DNA of 64,000 bases from Dyadobacter sp. CY356 (GCF_021440195.1 NZ_JAJTSZ010000001.1:62001-126000); one strand, 5' to 3'. Numbered from the stretch's first letter, positions 53,023 through 62,214 are shown. Numbers and translations: made by a program. The notes: a model not told the origin generated them from the letters alone.

Positions 53023-53427
53023 CTATTTTTTGATTGCCTCTACCATTTTGTCAGTCACCATTTTCTTACCAGAAGAATTGCCCCAGGAATTCAGAATGTA
53101 ATTCATCACGTCAGCGATCTCAGCATTATCCAGTCCGGGGGATGGCATTTGATTATCAAATTCCAGGTTGTTAACCAGGATTTTACCCTGCAAACCATAC
53201 TTTATGGCATGCATTGCTTTTTCAGGAGTTTGTGAAAGATAATCCGCTTTGGCCAATGGAGGAAATGTTTGAGGCACACCTTCACCATCGCCCATATGGC
53301 AGCTCATACAATTTTCAGCGTAAATACCTTTTCCTCTCGCGATGCTTTTTTCAAGTTCATCATCCTGTTTTGGTAAAACTGCTGAGCAGAAAATAATAAA
53401 GGAAAGAAATACAATTAATGGTTTCAT
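53023..53427 (-). CDS. Mono-haem class I cytochrome c
   Basis: The 134-residue protein has a signal peptide (to about residue 18), one haem-binding CMSCH motif (in IYAENCMSCHMGDGEG) and a likely sixth ligand Met in FDNQMPSPG. It is a small periplasmic electron carrier of the cytochrome c6/cbb3-subunit-like group. No partner oxidase gene is near. Confidence 0.9.
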   Translation of the reverse strand: MKPLIVFLSFIIFCSAVLPKQDDELEKSIARGKGIYAENCMSCHMGDGEGVPQTFPPLAKADYLSQTPEKAMHAIKYGLQGKILVNNLEFDNQMPSPGLDNAEIADVMNYILNSWGNSSGKKMVTDKMVEAIKK

Positions 53428-53620
53428 CTGAACAATTACATAGATATCAGCAAAAAGGCCTTACCAAATATTCGATAAAGCCTTCTTGATTTTAATTATT
53501 TTAAGTCTTGGGCTACTGCGTACAACTTTTTCTGAATTTTCAGGAAAGATGTTTCAGGTGAATCATAGTAATGTCAGAGATAATTAATGTTCTAGGATAA
53601 GAACTTCGTGTTTAGTTTAC

Positions 53621-54616
53621 TTACTTCACCAATTCCAACTCATTAAGATTCGCTGTAATAAATTCTATTTCTTCTTTGGTAAGGTCTATGTCCATTGCTT
53701 CTGCATTCTGAACCGAATGTTTAGCATCCCGGGCTCCTACCAAAGCAATGGTGATTCCCGGCTGTTCAACCGTCCAGCGAATCACGAGCTGACCCAGTGT
53801 TGCCTGTTTTTCATCAGCCAATGGTTTGATCTTATCCAGAAATTCATTTACACGTTTCAGGTTTTCATCCTTATAAAAATAGATTTCTGACCGGTGATCA
53901 TCTGCTCCGAATTTGTAGCCGGGTTTCATTTTTCCTGTCAATAAACCGCGTTCGAGCGGACTGTATGCCAGAATAGATTTATTTTGTTCAATACAATAAG
54001 GCACTGTTTCTTCTTCGATATCGCGTTTTACCATACTATATGGCACCTGATTGGATACGAGGTTGATGTATTTTGCCGCTTCCTTCATCAATTCCGCGTC
54101 ATAATTACAAACACCGGCATAACGTACTTTCCCTTGTTCGATCAGCATAGAAACTGCTTCCATAGTTTCCTGAATCGGGGTGGTTTTGTCGTTCCAGTGA
54201 ATTTGGTATAGATCGATGTAATCCGTGCCAAGACGTTTTAAACTGTCTTCACATTCTTTAATAACACTTTCCTTGCCGGCATATTTATAAATGTCGATCT
54301 CTTTCCCATCATTGTTCTTGCTATGCATCGCCAGGTCTCCTTTCGCAAGATCCCAACGCATTCCGTACTTTGTCAGGATTTGAACTTTATCTCTGGGAAT
54401 GTCTTTAATTGCTTCTCCAACTATTTCTTCGCTAAGTCCTTGTCCGTAAATGGGTGCAGTATCAATGGAGGTCACGCCATTGTCATGAGCGGCCTGAATT
54501 GCTTTTATCGCTTCACTGCGTTCTGTTCCGCCCCACATCCATCCGCCGGCTGCCCATGCACCAAATGTTACTACCGAAATTTCAAGATCTGAATGTCCAA
54601 GTTTTCTATATTTCAT
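53621..54616 (-). CDS. Aldo/keto reductase
   Basis: The protein has the (beta/alpha)8 aldo/keto reductase pattern with the catalytic tetrad Asp and Tyr in SIDTAPIYGQG, Lys in ILTKYGM and His in LYQIHWND; NADPH contacts are expected in AYSPLERGLLTG. I start at ATG 54616 (YRKLGHSDLEIS after the start), because the preceding 12 residues to 54652 have no counterpart in the family. The substrate is unknown. Confidence 0.87.
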   Translation of the reverse strand: MKYRKLGHSDLEISVVTFGAWAAGGWMWGGTERSEAIKAIQAAHDNGVTSIDTAPIYGQGLSEEIVGEAIKDIPRDKVQILTKYGMRWDLAKGDLAMHSKNNDGKEIDIYKYAGKESVIKECEDSLKRLGTDYIDLYQIHWNDKTTPIQETMEAVSMLIEQGKVRYAGVCNYDAELMKEAAKYINLVSNQVPYSMVKRDIEEETVPYCIEQNKSILAYSPLERGLLTGKMKPGYKFGADDHRSEIYFYKDENLKRVNEFLDKIKPLADEKQATLGQLVIRWTVEQPGITIALVGARDAKHSVQNAEAMDIDLTKEEIEFITANLNELELVK

Positions 54617-54660
54617 AAGAATGTAGATTTGTTTGGTTGTCTTATAAAACAACTATTCCA

Positions 54661-54869
54661 CCGTTATGGGTTACACGGGTTTTTTAGTTTACACAGAGTA
54701 TCACGGAGATAAAAGGAGGTTACACAGAGTTTTTTTAAATAAAATTATAATGCTCATTGTCTGCGCTTCTTTGTATATAAATAGAATTACAGTAAAAAAG
54801 AGGAGCACACAGATTTAATTAAAAAATCTCTGTGCCCCTCTTTTTATCTCTTCCTTCTCTGTGTAACCT
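54661..54869. repeat. Degenerate ACACAGAG-type repeats around the GH92 terminator
   Basis: AGGTTACACAGAG (54717-54729) has an exact inverted copy at 54857-54869, around the terminator hairpin. Further degenerate copies (TTACACGGG at 54670, TTACACAGAG and CACGGAG near 54690-54707) are in the same gap. The element spans the whole gap between the aldo/keto reductase start and the GH92 stop. Confidence 0.65.
54795..54845 (-). terminator. Intrinsic terminator after the GH92 gene
   Basis: AAAAAGAGG (54795-54803) pairs with CCTCTTTTT (54837-54845); inside, GCACA pairs with TGTGC and AGATTT with AAATCT. The A/T-rich foot provides a T-run in either direction, so it is likely bidirectional. Confidence 0.8.
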
Positions 54870-54874
54870 AAAAA

Positions 54875-57163
54875 CTACTTAGTAAGCGAGAAAGGCGCGG
54901 TTTCTGGTTTGATACCCCAGGCCTTTGAAGGCGCGCTGGCCATATTGAATTGAAGCGTTCCTCCGTTTTGGATATCCTTATGTTCAAGATATGTATTGGC
55001 GTAAGGCTTTCCATTCATCGTTGCACCATCCACATACATATTGGCATCACTTGTTTTTGGAGAATCAATAGTGAATTTTTTGCCATCTTCAAGGGTAATA
55101 GTAGCTTTTTTGAAAAGCGGCGAACCAATCACATACTGGGTTGTACCTGGTGTTACAGGATAAAATCCTAATGAAGAGAATACATACCAGGCAGAAGTTT
55201 GTCCGTTATCTTCATCTCCACAATATCCGTCAGGCGTGGCCTGATACAGTTTTTTCATTACCTGACGCAGCCAGAACTGTGTTTTTGAAGGTGCACCCGC
55301 ATAGTTGTACAAATAAATCATATGCTGGATCGGCTGATTTCCATGTGCATAATTACCCATATTCATAATCTGCATTTCACGGATTTCATGAATAGGGAAA
55401 CCGTAATAGCTGTCGTCAAAAATCGGAGGCATTGTAAATACTGAGTCCAGTTTTTGAACAAATGCTTCTCGTCCGCCCATCAAACCAACCAAACCTTTCA
55501 CATCCTGGAATACCGACCAGGTATAATGAATGCTGTTTCCTTCCGTAAATGCATCACCCCATTTGAACGGATTAAAAGGCGTCTGGAATTTACCATCCTG
55601 ATTTTTTCCACGCATCCATTTTGTCGAAGGATCGAAAATATTTCTATAATTCTGACTTCTTTTCAAATACAGGTCAATGTCTTTCTGTGGTTTTTTCAAT
55701 TCTTTTGCCAACTGAGAAATACAAAAATCGGCGTAAGAGTATTCCAATGTACGGGCTGCATTTTCATTGATTTTCACATCATAAGGAACATAACCGAGTT
55801 CGTTATAATATTCATGTCCAAAACGCCCAACCGAACTTACCGGACCGGCATTTTCTGTATTTTTAATGATGGCGGTGTATAATTTTTCAATATCATAACC
55901 ACGGATTCCCTTCATGTAAGAATCTGCAATAAGCGAAGCAGAATTGGACCCGATCATACAATCACGGTGACCAGGACTTGCCCATTCCGGCAAAAATCCA
56001 CTTTCGTCATAAGCATTGGCCAAACCTTCCATGATATGCGCATTCATGGTCGGATACATCAGCGTGAAGAATGGAAAAACAGCCCGGAAAGTATCCCAGA
56101 ATCCGTTATCGGTAAACATATATCCCGGACGAACTTCGCCATTATAAGGACTGTAATGCACTACTTTTCCTGCTTTGTCAAATTCGTAAAACTTTCTTGG
56201 GAAAAGCAAAACCCGGTATAAACAGGAGTAAAAAGTACGGATCTGATCAATGTTATCACCTTCTACTTTAATACGGGAAAGCTCAGTGTTCCATATATTA
56301 CGTCCTTTTTCCTGTGTCTGGTCAAAAGTATCTTTGCCAAGTTCTGTTGTTAAATTTCTTTCAGCCTGTTCGTAACTGATGAAAGAAGAGGCAACTTTTA
56401 AACCTATTTTTTCACCCGTTTTTGTTTGAAAACGAACAACGGCACCGACGTGATTTGCTTTGATTTCAAGTGTATCTTTTGTGATCTTAAATTTGCTCCA
56501 TGCAGATGAAAATTTGAAATCTTTATCAAAAATCAAGACAAAATAATTTTTGAAATTCGCAGGAACACCACCGCTGTTTTTGGTGGTATAACCAATAATC
56601 TTACGCTCAGAAGGAATCACTTTGACATAAGAACCTCTGTCAAAAGCATCCAGCAAAACATAAGAACTGTCTGATTTTGGGAAGGTAAAGCGGAATTGCG
56701 CAGCACGTTCGGTCGGTGCGATCTCCGTAGTTACATCATAATCAGCCAGATATACTTTGTAATAATTTGGTTTGGCCACTTCTGCCTTATGGGAAAACCA
56801 GCTTGCACGTTCGTTTTCATCAATCTTCAAAGCACCGGTAACCGGCATGATCGAAAACTGGCCATAATCATTGATCCATGGACTTGGCTGATGCGTTTGT
56901 TTGAAGCCGCGGATTTTTTCAGCATCGTACATATAACTCCACCCATCACCCATTTTGCTGGTTTGCGGCATCCAGAAATTCATCCCCCAGGGCATGGCAA
57001 TGGCAGGATAGGTATTACCGGAAGACAAACTGAATTTTGACTGGGTCCCCATCAGCGGATTTACCAGATCGACCAGATTGGTATTAGTCGGTGCTGTCTG
57101 GGCAAAAACAATGGAATGTGTTAAAAGGGTAAAAAAAGCGAAACAGGAGATAATTTTCTTCAT
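54875..57163 (-). CDS. GH92-family alpha-mannosidase, secreted
   Basis: The protein has a signal peptide (KKIISCFAFFTLLTHSIVFAQ), the N-terminal beta-sandwich (LVNPLMGTQSKFSLSSGNTYP) and the catalytic alpha/alpha-barrel of family 92. The hallmark GDEDNGQTSAWYVFSSLGFY (from residue 649) carries the acidic residues used with calcium. Other blocks are GFLPEWASPGHRDCMIGSNSA and TLEYSYADFCISQLAKE. GH92 enzymes remove alpha-1,2-, 1,3- or 1,6-linked mannose from mannans and N-glycans. I start at ATG 57163, because a good -7 box (57203-57210) overlaps the longer start at 57205. Its partner GH76 lies 28 kb away. Confidence 0.92.
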   Translation of the reverse strand: MKKIISCFAFFTLLTHSIVFAQTAPTNTNLVDLVNPLMGTQSKFSLSSGNTYPAIAMPWGMNFWMPQTSKMGDGWSYMYDAEKIRGFKQTHQPSPWINDYGQFSIMPVTGALKIDENERASWFSHKAEVAKPNYYKVYLADYDVTTEIAPTERAAQFRFTFPKSDSSYVLLDAFDRGSYVKVIPSERKIIGYTTKNSGGVPANFKNYFVLIFDKDFKFSSAWSKFKITKDTLEIKANHVGAVVRFQTKTGEKIGLKVASSFISYEQAERNLTTELGKDTFDQTQEKGRNIWNTELSRIKVEGDNIDQIRTFYSCLYRVLLFPRKFYEFDKAGKVVHYSPYNGEVRPGYMFTDNGFWDTFRAVFPFFTLMYPTMNAHIMEGLANAYDESGFLPEWASPGHRDCMIGSNSASLIADSYMKGIRGYDIEKLYTAIIKNTENAGPVSSVGRFGHEYYNELGYVPYDVKINENAARTLEYSYADFCISQLAKELKKPQKDIDLYLKRSQNYRNIFDPSTKWMRGKNQDGKFQTPFNPFKWGDAFTEGNSIHYTWSVFQDVKGLVGLMGGREAFVQKLDSVFTMPPIFDDSYYGFPIHEIREMQIMNMGNYAHGNQPIQHMIYLYNYAGAPSKTQFWLRQVMKKLYQATPDGYCGDEDNGQTSAWYVFSSLGFYPVTPGTTQYVIGSPLFKKATITLEDGKKFTIDSPKTSDANMYVDGATMNGKPYANTYLEHKDIQNGGTLQFNMASAPSKAWGIKPETAPFSLTK

Positions 57164-57202
57164 GTCAAGGGAAATCCTTTTGAGTTTATGGTAGCAGTAA
57201 AA

Positions 57203-57210
57203 CAAAGATA
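57203..57210 (-). promoter_or_regulatory. -7 box of the GH92 gene
   Basis: TATCTTTG on the minus strand is an exact match to the strongest form of the Bacteroidota -7 element. The -33 element is weak. It fixes the start of the GH92 gene at 57163. Confidence 0.5.
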
Positions 57211-57526
57211 GTGATCACGCGCTAAATCCTTTTAGTTTTCCTTATAGATTGAAATAGCTGGATTGATTTTATCAGGGTTGCCGTTTTCGGAAGGCAATTT
57301 ACTAAAAAGATTTACGTGGAAAGAACGTCAGGAATTATTTAACTGTGGTATCATTTTTTTAAACTGATATCAACGAAGGAATATATTTGCAAAGAGAATT
57401 TTACAGGCTCGCTCGAAAACGTTTAGGCCTTGCAGTATCCCCGCCTTTTTTTACAAGAAATCGGTTTTCTCTTCGTTAAAGCAGACATTTAAGCTTATCT
57501 AGTAAAAGTATTTTATAAATCCCACT
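57211..57526. other. Gap before hslU with a likely promoter
   Basis: No gene is seen. TATATTTG at 57382-57389 on the plus strand matches TAnnTTTG and would give hslU a leader of about 130 bases. In the leader, AGGC and GCCT flank 14 bases and are followed by a run of T near 57447, a weak terminator-like structure. Confidence 0.45.
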
Positions 57527-58927
57527 ATGACTGAACACTTGAACCGCCTTACGCCACGACAAATTGTCTTTGAACTGGATCAGTATATAATCGGACAAAA
57601 TGACGCAAAACGTAATGTTGCCATTGCGCTGCGAAACAGATGGAGGCGAATGAATAGTCCTGAAGATATTCAAAAAGAGATTATACCAAATAATATCCTG
57701 ATGATAGGAGCGACGGGTGTCGGTAAAACCGAAATCGCGCGTCGTCTGGCAAAAATAGCTGACGCACCTTTTGTAAAAGTGGAGGCTTCCAAGTTTACCG
57801 AAGTTGGTTACGTTGGCCGTGATGTTGAAAGCATGGTTCGTGACCTGGTTGAGCAGGCTGTTGGAATGGTCAGGACTCAGAAAAAGGAAGAAGTAAAAAT
57901 CAAAGCCGAGCAGGCTGTTGAAGATATAATTCTTGACGCGCTGATTCCTCCGATCCATGGAAATAACGCTGTGAAACCTCGCCCGGAAAATACAGAGTCA
58001 AACGGAACAATTCCTGAGGATGATAATGAACTGAACCAGCGTACACGTGAACGTTTTCGTGAAAAAATCAGGAATGGTGATTTGGACGAACGAAAAATTG
58101 AGATAGAAATCCAGCAGAACCAGTCGCCAAGTGTTGGTATGATCGGTGGAGCGATGGACGATATTTCGATGATGAATATCCAGGAAATGATCGGCAATAT
58201 GGTACCGCGCCGTGGTAAAAAACGCAAGGTAACTGTTGGAGAAGCCAAAAAACTGCTTTTGGATGAAGAAGCGGGAAAACTGATTGATATGGACGAAGTG
58301 AAACTGGAAGCCATTCAAAAAGCAGAAAACCTCGGTATTATTTTTATTGATGAAATTGATAAAGTTGCATCAAGTCGCTCAGGCGGTGGAAGCGGGCCGG
58401 ACGTTAGCCGTGAAGGTGTACAACGTGACCTTTTGCCGATCGTTGAGGGAAGTGCGGTTAATACCAAACATGGTGTGATTAATACGGATCACATACTTTT
58501 CATCGCAGCCGGAGCTTTTCATGTTGCTAAGCCATCCGATCTTATTCCTGAGCTTCAGGGCCGTTTTCCAATTCGTGTGGAATTGAACAGTTTGACAGAA
58601 AGCGATTTTTATCAGATACTGAAAACACCGAAAAACGCTTTGACAAAACAATATGAAGCGATGATGGAGGCGGAAGGTGTGGATCTTCAATTTGAAGATG
58701 GCGCACTGCGTGAAATGGCGCGGATTGCTTTTGAAGTTAATAGTGAGGTCGAAAATATCGGGGCCCGTCGCTTGCAAACGGTGATGAGTTTGCTTCTGAA
58801 TGACTTTATGTTTGATATTCCGGATGTGATCGGGCCTGATTCTTCAATCGTGGTTACCGCAGATATGGTGAGCGAAAAATTATCCCATATGGTGAAAAAC
58901 AGGGATTTGAGCCAGTTTATTTTGTAA
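57527..58927 (+). CDS. hslU: ATP-dependent protease ATPase subunit HslU
   Basis: The 466-residue AAA+ protein starts with LTPRQIVFELDQYIIGQNDAKR and has the Walker A GATGVGKT (61-68), the pore loop GYVGRD (94-99), Walker B IIFIDEIDKVA and the sensor block PELQGRFPIRVEL. The I domain lies between. The C-terminus SQFIL can insert into HslV. It unfolds proteins for the HslV protease. hslV is next to hslU in many bacteria but not here. A very strong bidirectional terminator follows. Confidence 0.95.
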   Translation: MTEHLNRLTPRQIVFELDQYIIGQNDAKRNVAIALRNRWRRMNSPEDIQKEIIPNNILMIGATGVGKTEIARRLAKIADAPFVKVEASKFTEVGYVGRDVESMVRDLVEQAVGMVRTQKKEEVKIKAEQAVEDIILDALIPPIHGNNAVKPRPENTESNGTIPEDDNELNQRTRERFREKIRNGDLDERKIEIEIQQNQSPSVGMIGGAMDDISMMNIQEMIGNMVPRRGKKRKVTVGEAKKLLLDEEAGKLIDMDEVKLEAIQKAENLGIIFIDEIDKVASSRSGGGSGPDVSREGVQRDLLPIVEGSAVNTKHGVINTDHILFIAAGAFHVAKPSDLIPELQGRFPIRVELNSLTESDFYQILKTPKNALTKQYEAMMEAEGVDLQFEDGALREMARIAFEVNSEVENIGARRLQTVMSLLLNDFMFDIPDVIGPDSSIVVTADMVSEKLSHMVKNRDLSQFIL

Positions 58928-58941
58928 ATGATTTGAAAAGA

Positions 58942-58986
58942 AAAATGTCCCTGACCGAAGATTATGGCTTCGGTCAGGGACATTTT
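58942..58986. terminator. Strong bidirectional terminator between hslU and the esterase gene
   Basis: A perfect 19-bp stem (58942-58960 with 58968-58986, starting AAAATGTCCCTGACCG) has a seven-base loop and an A-run before and a T-run after it. It ends both hslU (plus) and the esterase gene (minus). Confidence 0.92.
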
Positions 58987-59003
58987 CTTTTAACAATAAA
59001 ATC

Positions 59004-60110
59004 TTACTCTCCTGAATACAGCCACTTCAAAGCCTTGGGGAATTCTTCTCCCCAGCAGCTTTCTGAATGTGTACCTTTTTCATTTAAGGACGTTTTAATT
59101 TTAACACGACTGTAACCAAATCCCTGATTAACAAGTGTTTCTTGCAATTTTTGAATATTCGGGATCATTTCCGAGCCTTCTTTTCCGCCTCCGTACAGAT
59201 AAATCCGCGTCTCGAAAGGTTCGAAAAAATGGATGGCGTCAAAATATATTTTACGGGAAATCCATAGCGATGGAGAAAAGATCATCAGTCTGCCAAAAAT
59301 ATTCGGATACATTAAAGCAGCATACAAACTCAACAATCCACCGACAGAACTACCCCCCATACCAGTGTTCAGTCGATCTGGTAATGTTCTGTACTTTTCA
59401 TCAATATGTTTTTTTAATGTCTCGGTAACAAATTTCAAAAAGAGATTTCCAAGACCCTTTCCAAGATTCGGATTGTCGTATGGTGAAAATTCCTGAACAC
59501 GCTCGTCTCCGCCGTGATCAATGGCTACAATGATCACATTTGCTTTATCTTCTCCGGCAAGTTCGGCAAGTTTCTTATCAATTTCCCAGTTTCCGTAAGG
59601 TGAACCTTCACCAAAAAGATTCTGAGCGTCGGTCATATATAAAACTGGATAACGACGGTCGGGCTGCTCATAATAATTGTGAGGCAATAAAACGTGTACG
59701 CGCCGTTCTCTTTGTAATTGTGGAATTTCAAACGTCTCGGAAAGCACTTCAACAATCGGCATCATGTCCAATTTTTTCGATTGATCTGTCTGCCATCTGA
59801 TCACATAATCAGTGATGTTTTTTTCCTCTTCCGTGATAAAACGATTGGCATATGGCTGGCCGTAACGATCCAGCTCTACCTGGTCCCAACCGCCGCGGGT
59901 ATACTTGTATTCCAGAGGAAATTCAAAATCAATGTCTGCGGGGAACTGAAAGGTGTAACGTCCTGGTGCCACTTTTGTCATCTGATAATCAGTCAGATCC
60001 GGCAACCACTTGCAAAAAGGACCTGTTATGAAAATGGGGCGATCGTCTGTATTCGGTGTAGTTAACGTTATAGTTATTGTTTCTTTTAACGTATCTATTT
60101 CTTTAAGCAT
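59004..60110 (-). CDS. Esterase D/enterochelin-esterase-like hydrolase with starch-binding-like N-terminus
   Basis: The 368-residue protein has an N-terminal beta-sandwich of about 100 residues (ITITLTTPNTDDRPIFITGPF; FPLEYKYTRGGWDQVE), like CBM20/48 domains, and a C-terminal alpha/beta hydrolase. The nucleophile serine is in GMGGSSVGGLLSLY, and the histidine in KGTHSESCWGEEFPKAL. It resembles the Fes/IroE and feruloyl esterase group. It has no signal peptide and is cytoplasmic. The substrate is unknown; a siderophore or an acylated sugar is possible. Confidence 0.8.
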   Translation of the reverse strand: MLKEIDTLKETITITLTTPNTDDRPIFITGPFCKWLPDLTDYQMTKVAPGRYTFQFPADIDFEFPLEYKYTRGGWDQVELDRYGQPYANRFITEEEKNITDYVIRWQTDQSKKLDMMPIVEVLSETFEIPQLQRERRVHVLLPHNYYEQPDRRYPVLYMTDAQNLFGEGSPYGNWEIDKKLAELAGEDKANVIIVAIDHGGDERVQEFSPYDNPNLGKGLGNLFLKFVTETLKKHIDEKYRTLPDRLNTGMGGSSVGGLLSLYAALMYPNIFGRLMIFSPSLWISRKIYFDAIHFFEPFETRIYLYGGGKEGSEMIPNIQKLQETLVNQGFGYSRVKIKTSLNEKGTHSESCWGEEFPKALKWLYSGE

Positions 60111-60250
60111 TCTGTTAATAACACTGAGGTCGATATAAGTGTCAAATTTACAGTATTTTTACAACGAATTGTAACGGTATGAACAGATTAACGAATTTCT
60201 TCTATCATTCAATAGTATACTTCTATTCTCGCTAATTGCCTGATGATCAT

Positions 60251-60742
60251 TTATTTCCTGATCATATCAACAAAGTCAAAAGAAAACTGATGCTTCTCAT
60301 CCTGATTGTGATGTGTTCGTTCTGATTCTTTCCACAACTCAGGATTTTCTATTTTAAAAAATGTATCACCCTCAGTTTCAGTATGTACTTCTGTTATATA
60401 CACGTTATCAGTAATAGGCTGTACCTGATTGTAAATATCTCCACCACCAATTACAAAGGCTTCATTCGTTCCGGTATTTCTTGCTTCTTCAATTGCTTCA
60501 TTCAATGAGTGTACGACAATAGTACCTTCAAAAGTGAAATTTTGATCGCGTGTTATGATGATGGATTGTCTGCCTGGAAGAGGTTTTCCAATAGATTCGA
60601 AGGTTTTTCTACCCATGATCATAGGATGGCCAAGGGTTAGTTTTTTGAACCGTTTAAGATCATCCGGTAGACGCCAGATCAGTTGGTTGTTTAATCCTAT
60701 TACGCCGTTTTCGGAAACAGCAACGATGATGGAAAGAAGCAT
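60251..60742 (-). CDS. folA: Dihydrofolate reductase
   Basis: The 163-residue enzyme has the DHFR signature: IIVAVSENGVIGLNNQLIWRLPDDLKRFK (read from residue 5), MGRKTFESIGKPLPGR and FVIGGGDIYNQ. It reduces dihydrofolate to tetrahydrofolate with NADPH. fmt, which uses a folate, follows upstream on the same strand, but a repeat-filled gap of 364 bases separates them. Confidence 0.95.
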   Translation of the reverse strand: MLLSIIVAVSENGVIGLNNQLIWRLPDDLKRFKKLTLGHPMIMGRKTFESIGKPLPGRQSIIITRDQNFTFEGTIVVHSLNEAIEEARNTGTNEAFVIGGGDIYNQVQPITDNVYITEVHTETEGDTFFKIENPELWKESERTHHNQDEKHQFSFDFVDMIRK

Positions 60743-61106
60743 TTATTGAAAAAGTAATGATTTATTAGATTGCTTAAAAAACGGGTTGTTGGGTTGTAAA
60801 AGGTTTTTTGTTTTGGTTCGCAGTACCCCGGATTTCGGATTTTTATGAATTTGTTTTGTACAAATATTACGGTGCGCTGCACCCTGAATTTCGGATTTTT
60901 ATGAATTTGTTTGCTACAAATATTTCGGTGCGCTGCACCTTGGATTTTATCACCTATGTTTGATGCAAATACTTCGATAACCTTCTTCGTTTGCAATAGG
61001 TGCGGAGCACCGCAATATTTGTAGAGAGATGCAATGGAGGAAAGTAGTTAAAGGTGCAGCGCACCGAAATAAACACACTCAACCAAACAATTCGATCAAA
61101 CAACAA
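60743..61106. other. Repeat-filled gap between fmt and folA
   Basis: The whole gap is non-coding in character. It contains two direct copies of a 56-base unit and two inverted copies of its core (next entry). Open frames of 90-98 codons that cross it code only for the translated repeat. Confidence 0.7.
60828..61065. repeat. Cluster of 56-base repeats with GGTGC-GCT-GCACC cores
   Basis: Unit 1 (60828-60883) and unit 2 (60884-60939) are direct repeats; each holds GATTTTTATGAATTTG-like text and ends in GGTGCGCTGCACC (60871-60883 and 60927-60939). A third, decayed copy starts after 60940. On the other strand lie GGTGCGGAGCACC (60999-61011) and GGTGCAGCGCACC (61053-61065), the latter the exact complement of the core in units 1 and 2. 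The core can fold as a 5-bp stem with a three-base loop. Confidence 0.85.
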
Positions 61107-62027
61107 TTACAATTTTGCCCCTCTCAAAAAATCCCCAATTTCCATTTTTTTCTTCCCTTCCAATTGCAAAACCTCAATTGCCAACCAAAAATCCCCAGCC
61201 CGGAAATGCAAAAATGTTTTATGGTCCGTTTTAAATTCTCCCGGATTTGCTTCGCTGGAATCTTCTGTAATACCGGTTTTGAAAATTTTGCATGATAAAC
61301 CATTCAAAATTGTCCATGCTGCCGGATAAGGCGAAAGACCTCTTACAAAATTATGGATTTTTTCAGCTGGTTGCGTCCAGTCAATTTCACAGGTTTCCCT
61401 GAAAATTTTTGGAGCCATTTTTATCTCTTTTGACTCATCCTGCGGTTCCTGCGGATAATTTCCATCTTCAATCGCCTGAACTGTTTTAACAACCAGCTTT
61501 CCTCCAATGTGCATCAATCTTTCATAAACAGAACCTGCATCATCGTCAGGTGTAATCGGATCTCTTTCCTGGAAAATAATTTTTCCGGTATCAATTTCCT
61601 TTTCAATAAAAAAAGTGGTGACACCAGATTCCGTTTCACCATTGATAACAGCCCAGTTAATCGGTGCCGCACCGCGATATTTCGGTAATAAAGAGCCATG
61701 TAAATTGAATGTTCCGTATTTTGGCATACTCCATACAATTTCCGGCAACATTCTAAATGCAACGACCACTTGCAAATCTGCATTTAATGACTTTAATTGA
61801 GCAATAAACTCAGGATTTTTGAGTTTTTCTGGTTGAAGAACCGGGATTCCCTGTTCTTCTGCATATATTTTGACAGGGGATGACATCTGTTTTTGTCCAC
61901 GCCCGGCGGGTTTATCTGGCACGGTAATTACAGCAATTACATTAGAATTGCTCTCTACCAGGCTTCTTAAACTTTGGACAGCAAATTCTGGCGTCCCCAT
62001 AAAAATGATTCTTAATTTATCAGGCAT
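61107..62027 (-). CDS. fmt: Methionyl-tRNA formyltransferase
   Basis: The 306-residue enzyme starts IIFMGTPEFAVQSLRSLVES after its first residues and has the folate-binding and catalytic region FNLHGSLLPKYRGAAPINWA followed by VINGETESGVTTF and DTGKIIFQE. The C-terminal domain, from about 205, binds tRNA. It formylates initiator Met-tRNA with 10-formyl-tetrahydrofolate. It is divergent from greA, with the greA promoter in the gap. Confidence 0.95.
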   Translation of the reverse strand: MPDKLRIIFMGTPEFAVQSLRSLVESNSNVIAVITVPDKPAGRGQKQMSSPVKIYAEEQGIPVLQPEKLKNPEFIAQLKSLNADLQVVVAFRMLPEIVWSMPKYGTFNLHGSLLPKYRGAAPINWAVINGETESGVTTFFIEKEIDTGKIIFQERDPITPDDDAGSVYERLMHIGGKLVVKTVQAIEDGNYPQEPQDESKEIKMAPKIFRETCEIDWTQPAEKIHNFVRGLSPYPAAWTILNGLSCKIFKTGITEDSSEANPGEFKTDHKTFLHFRAGDFWLAIEVLQLEGKKKMEIGDFLRGAKL

Positions 62028-62054
62028 GGATTGTATCTGCTTTTAACAATTTGG

Positions 62055-62086
62055 TTTGTTACCATTTACAAATATTGCTATTTTTG
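62055..62086 (+). promoter_or_regulatory. Bacteroidota-type promoter upstream of greA
   Basis: TTTG (62055-62058) and TATTTTTG (62079-62086) lie 20 bases apart, the exact spacing and form of a sigma-A promoter in this phylum. The start of transcription should be near 62093, 171 bases before the greA ATG. Confidence 0.7.
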
Positions 62087-62092
62087 TCGTTC

Positions 62093-62214
62093 ATATTAAA
62101 AAACAATGGAAAAGATAAAAAGATATTGCTGTCGAAAAGCTAAGGTTTTCTAGTCCTCTACTATGGGTTATAACAAACTCTTGTAGGACGGTCTTTGAAC
62201 CGTTCTTTTTTTTT
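62093..62214 (+). ncRNA. Candidate greA leader RNA ended by a terminator
   Basis: The segment from the predicted start (about 62093) to the end of the T-tract at 62214 forms a self-contained transcript of about 120 bases. It ends in a GGACGGT/ACCGTTC stem (62186-62192 with 62199-62205) with a six-base loop and nine T. The start point is a prediction from the promoter. Confidence 0.5.
62186..62214 (+). terminator. Intrinsic terminator inside the greA leader
   Basis: A seven-base stem with one G-U pair (62186-62192 with 62199-62205) is followed by nine T (62206-62214). It lies 49 bases upstream of the greA ATG and downstream of the greA promoter, so greA expression needs read-through or a second promoter. 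Confidence 0.8.

Noticed and set aside
57476..57958. 160-codon minus-strand frame opposite hslU
   Set aside because: It lies fully antisense to the well-conserved start of hslU and starts in its leader.
60700..60996. 98-codon frame on the minus strand across the fmt-folA gap
   Set aside because: Most of it is the translated intergenic repeat, including GAAHRN and IHKNPKF-type peptides repeated twice; it also overlaps folA.
61029..61329. Two overlapping plus-strand frames (61029-61295 and 61054-61329)
   Set aside because: They run from the repeat into the antisense strand of fmt and have no coding pattern of their own.
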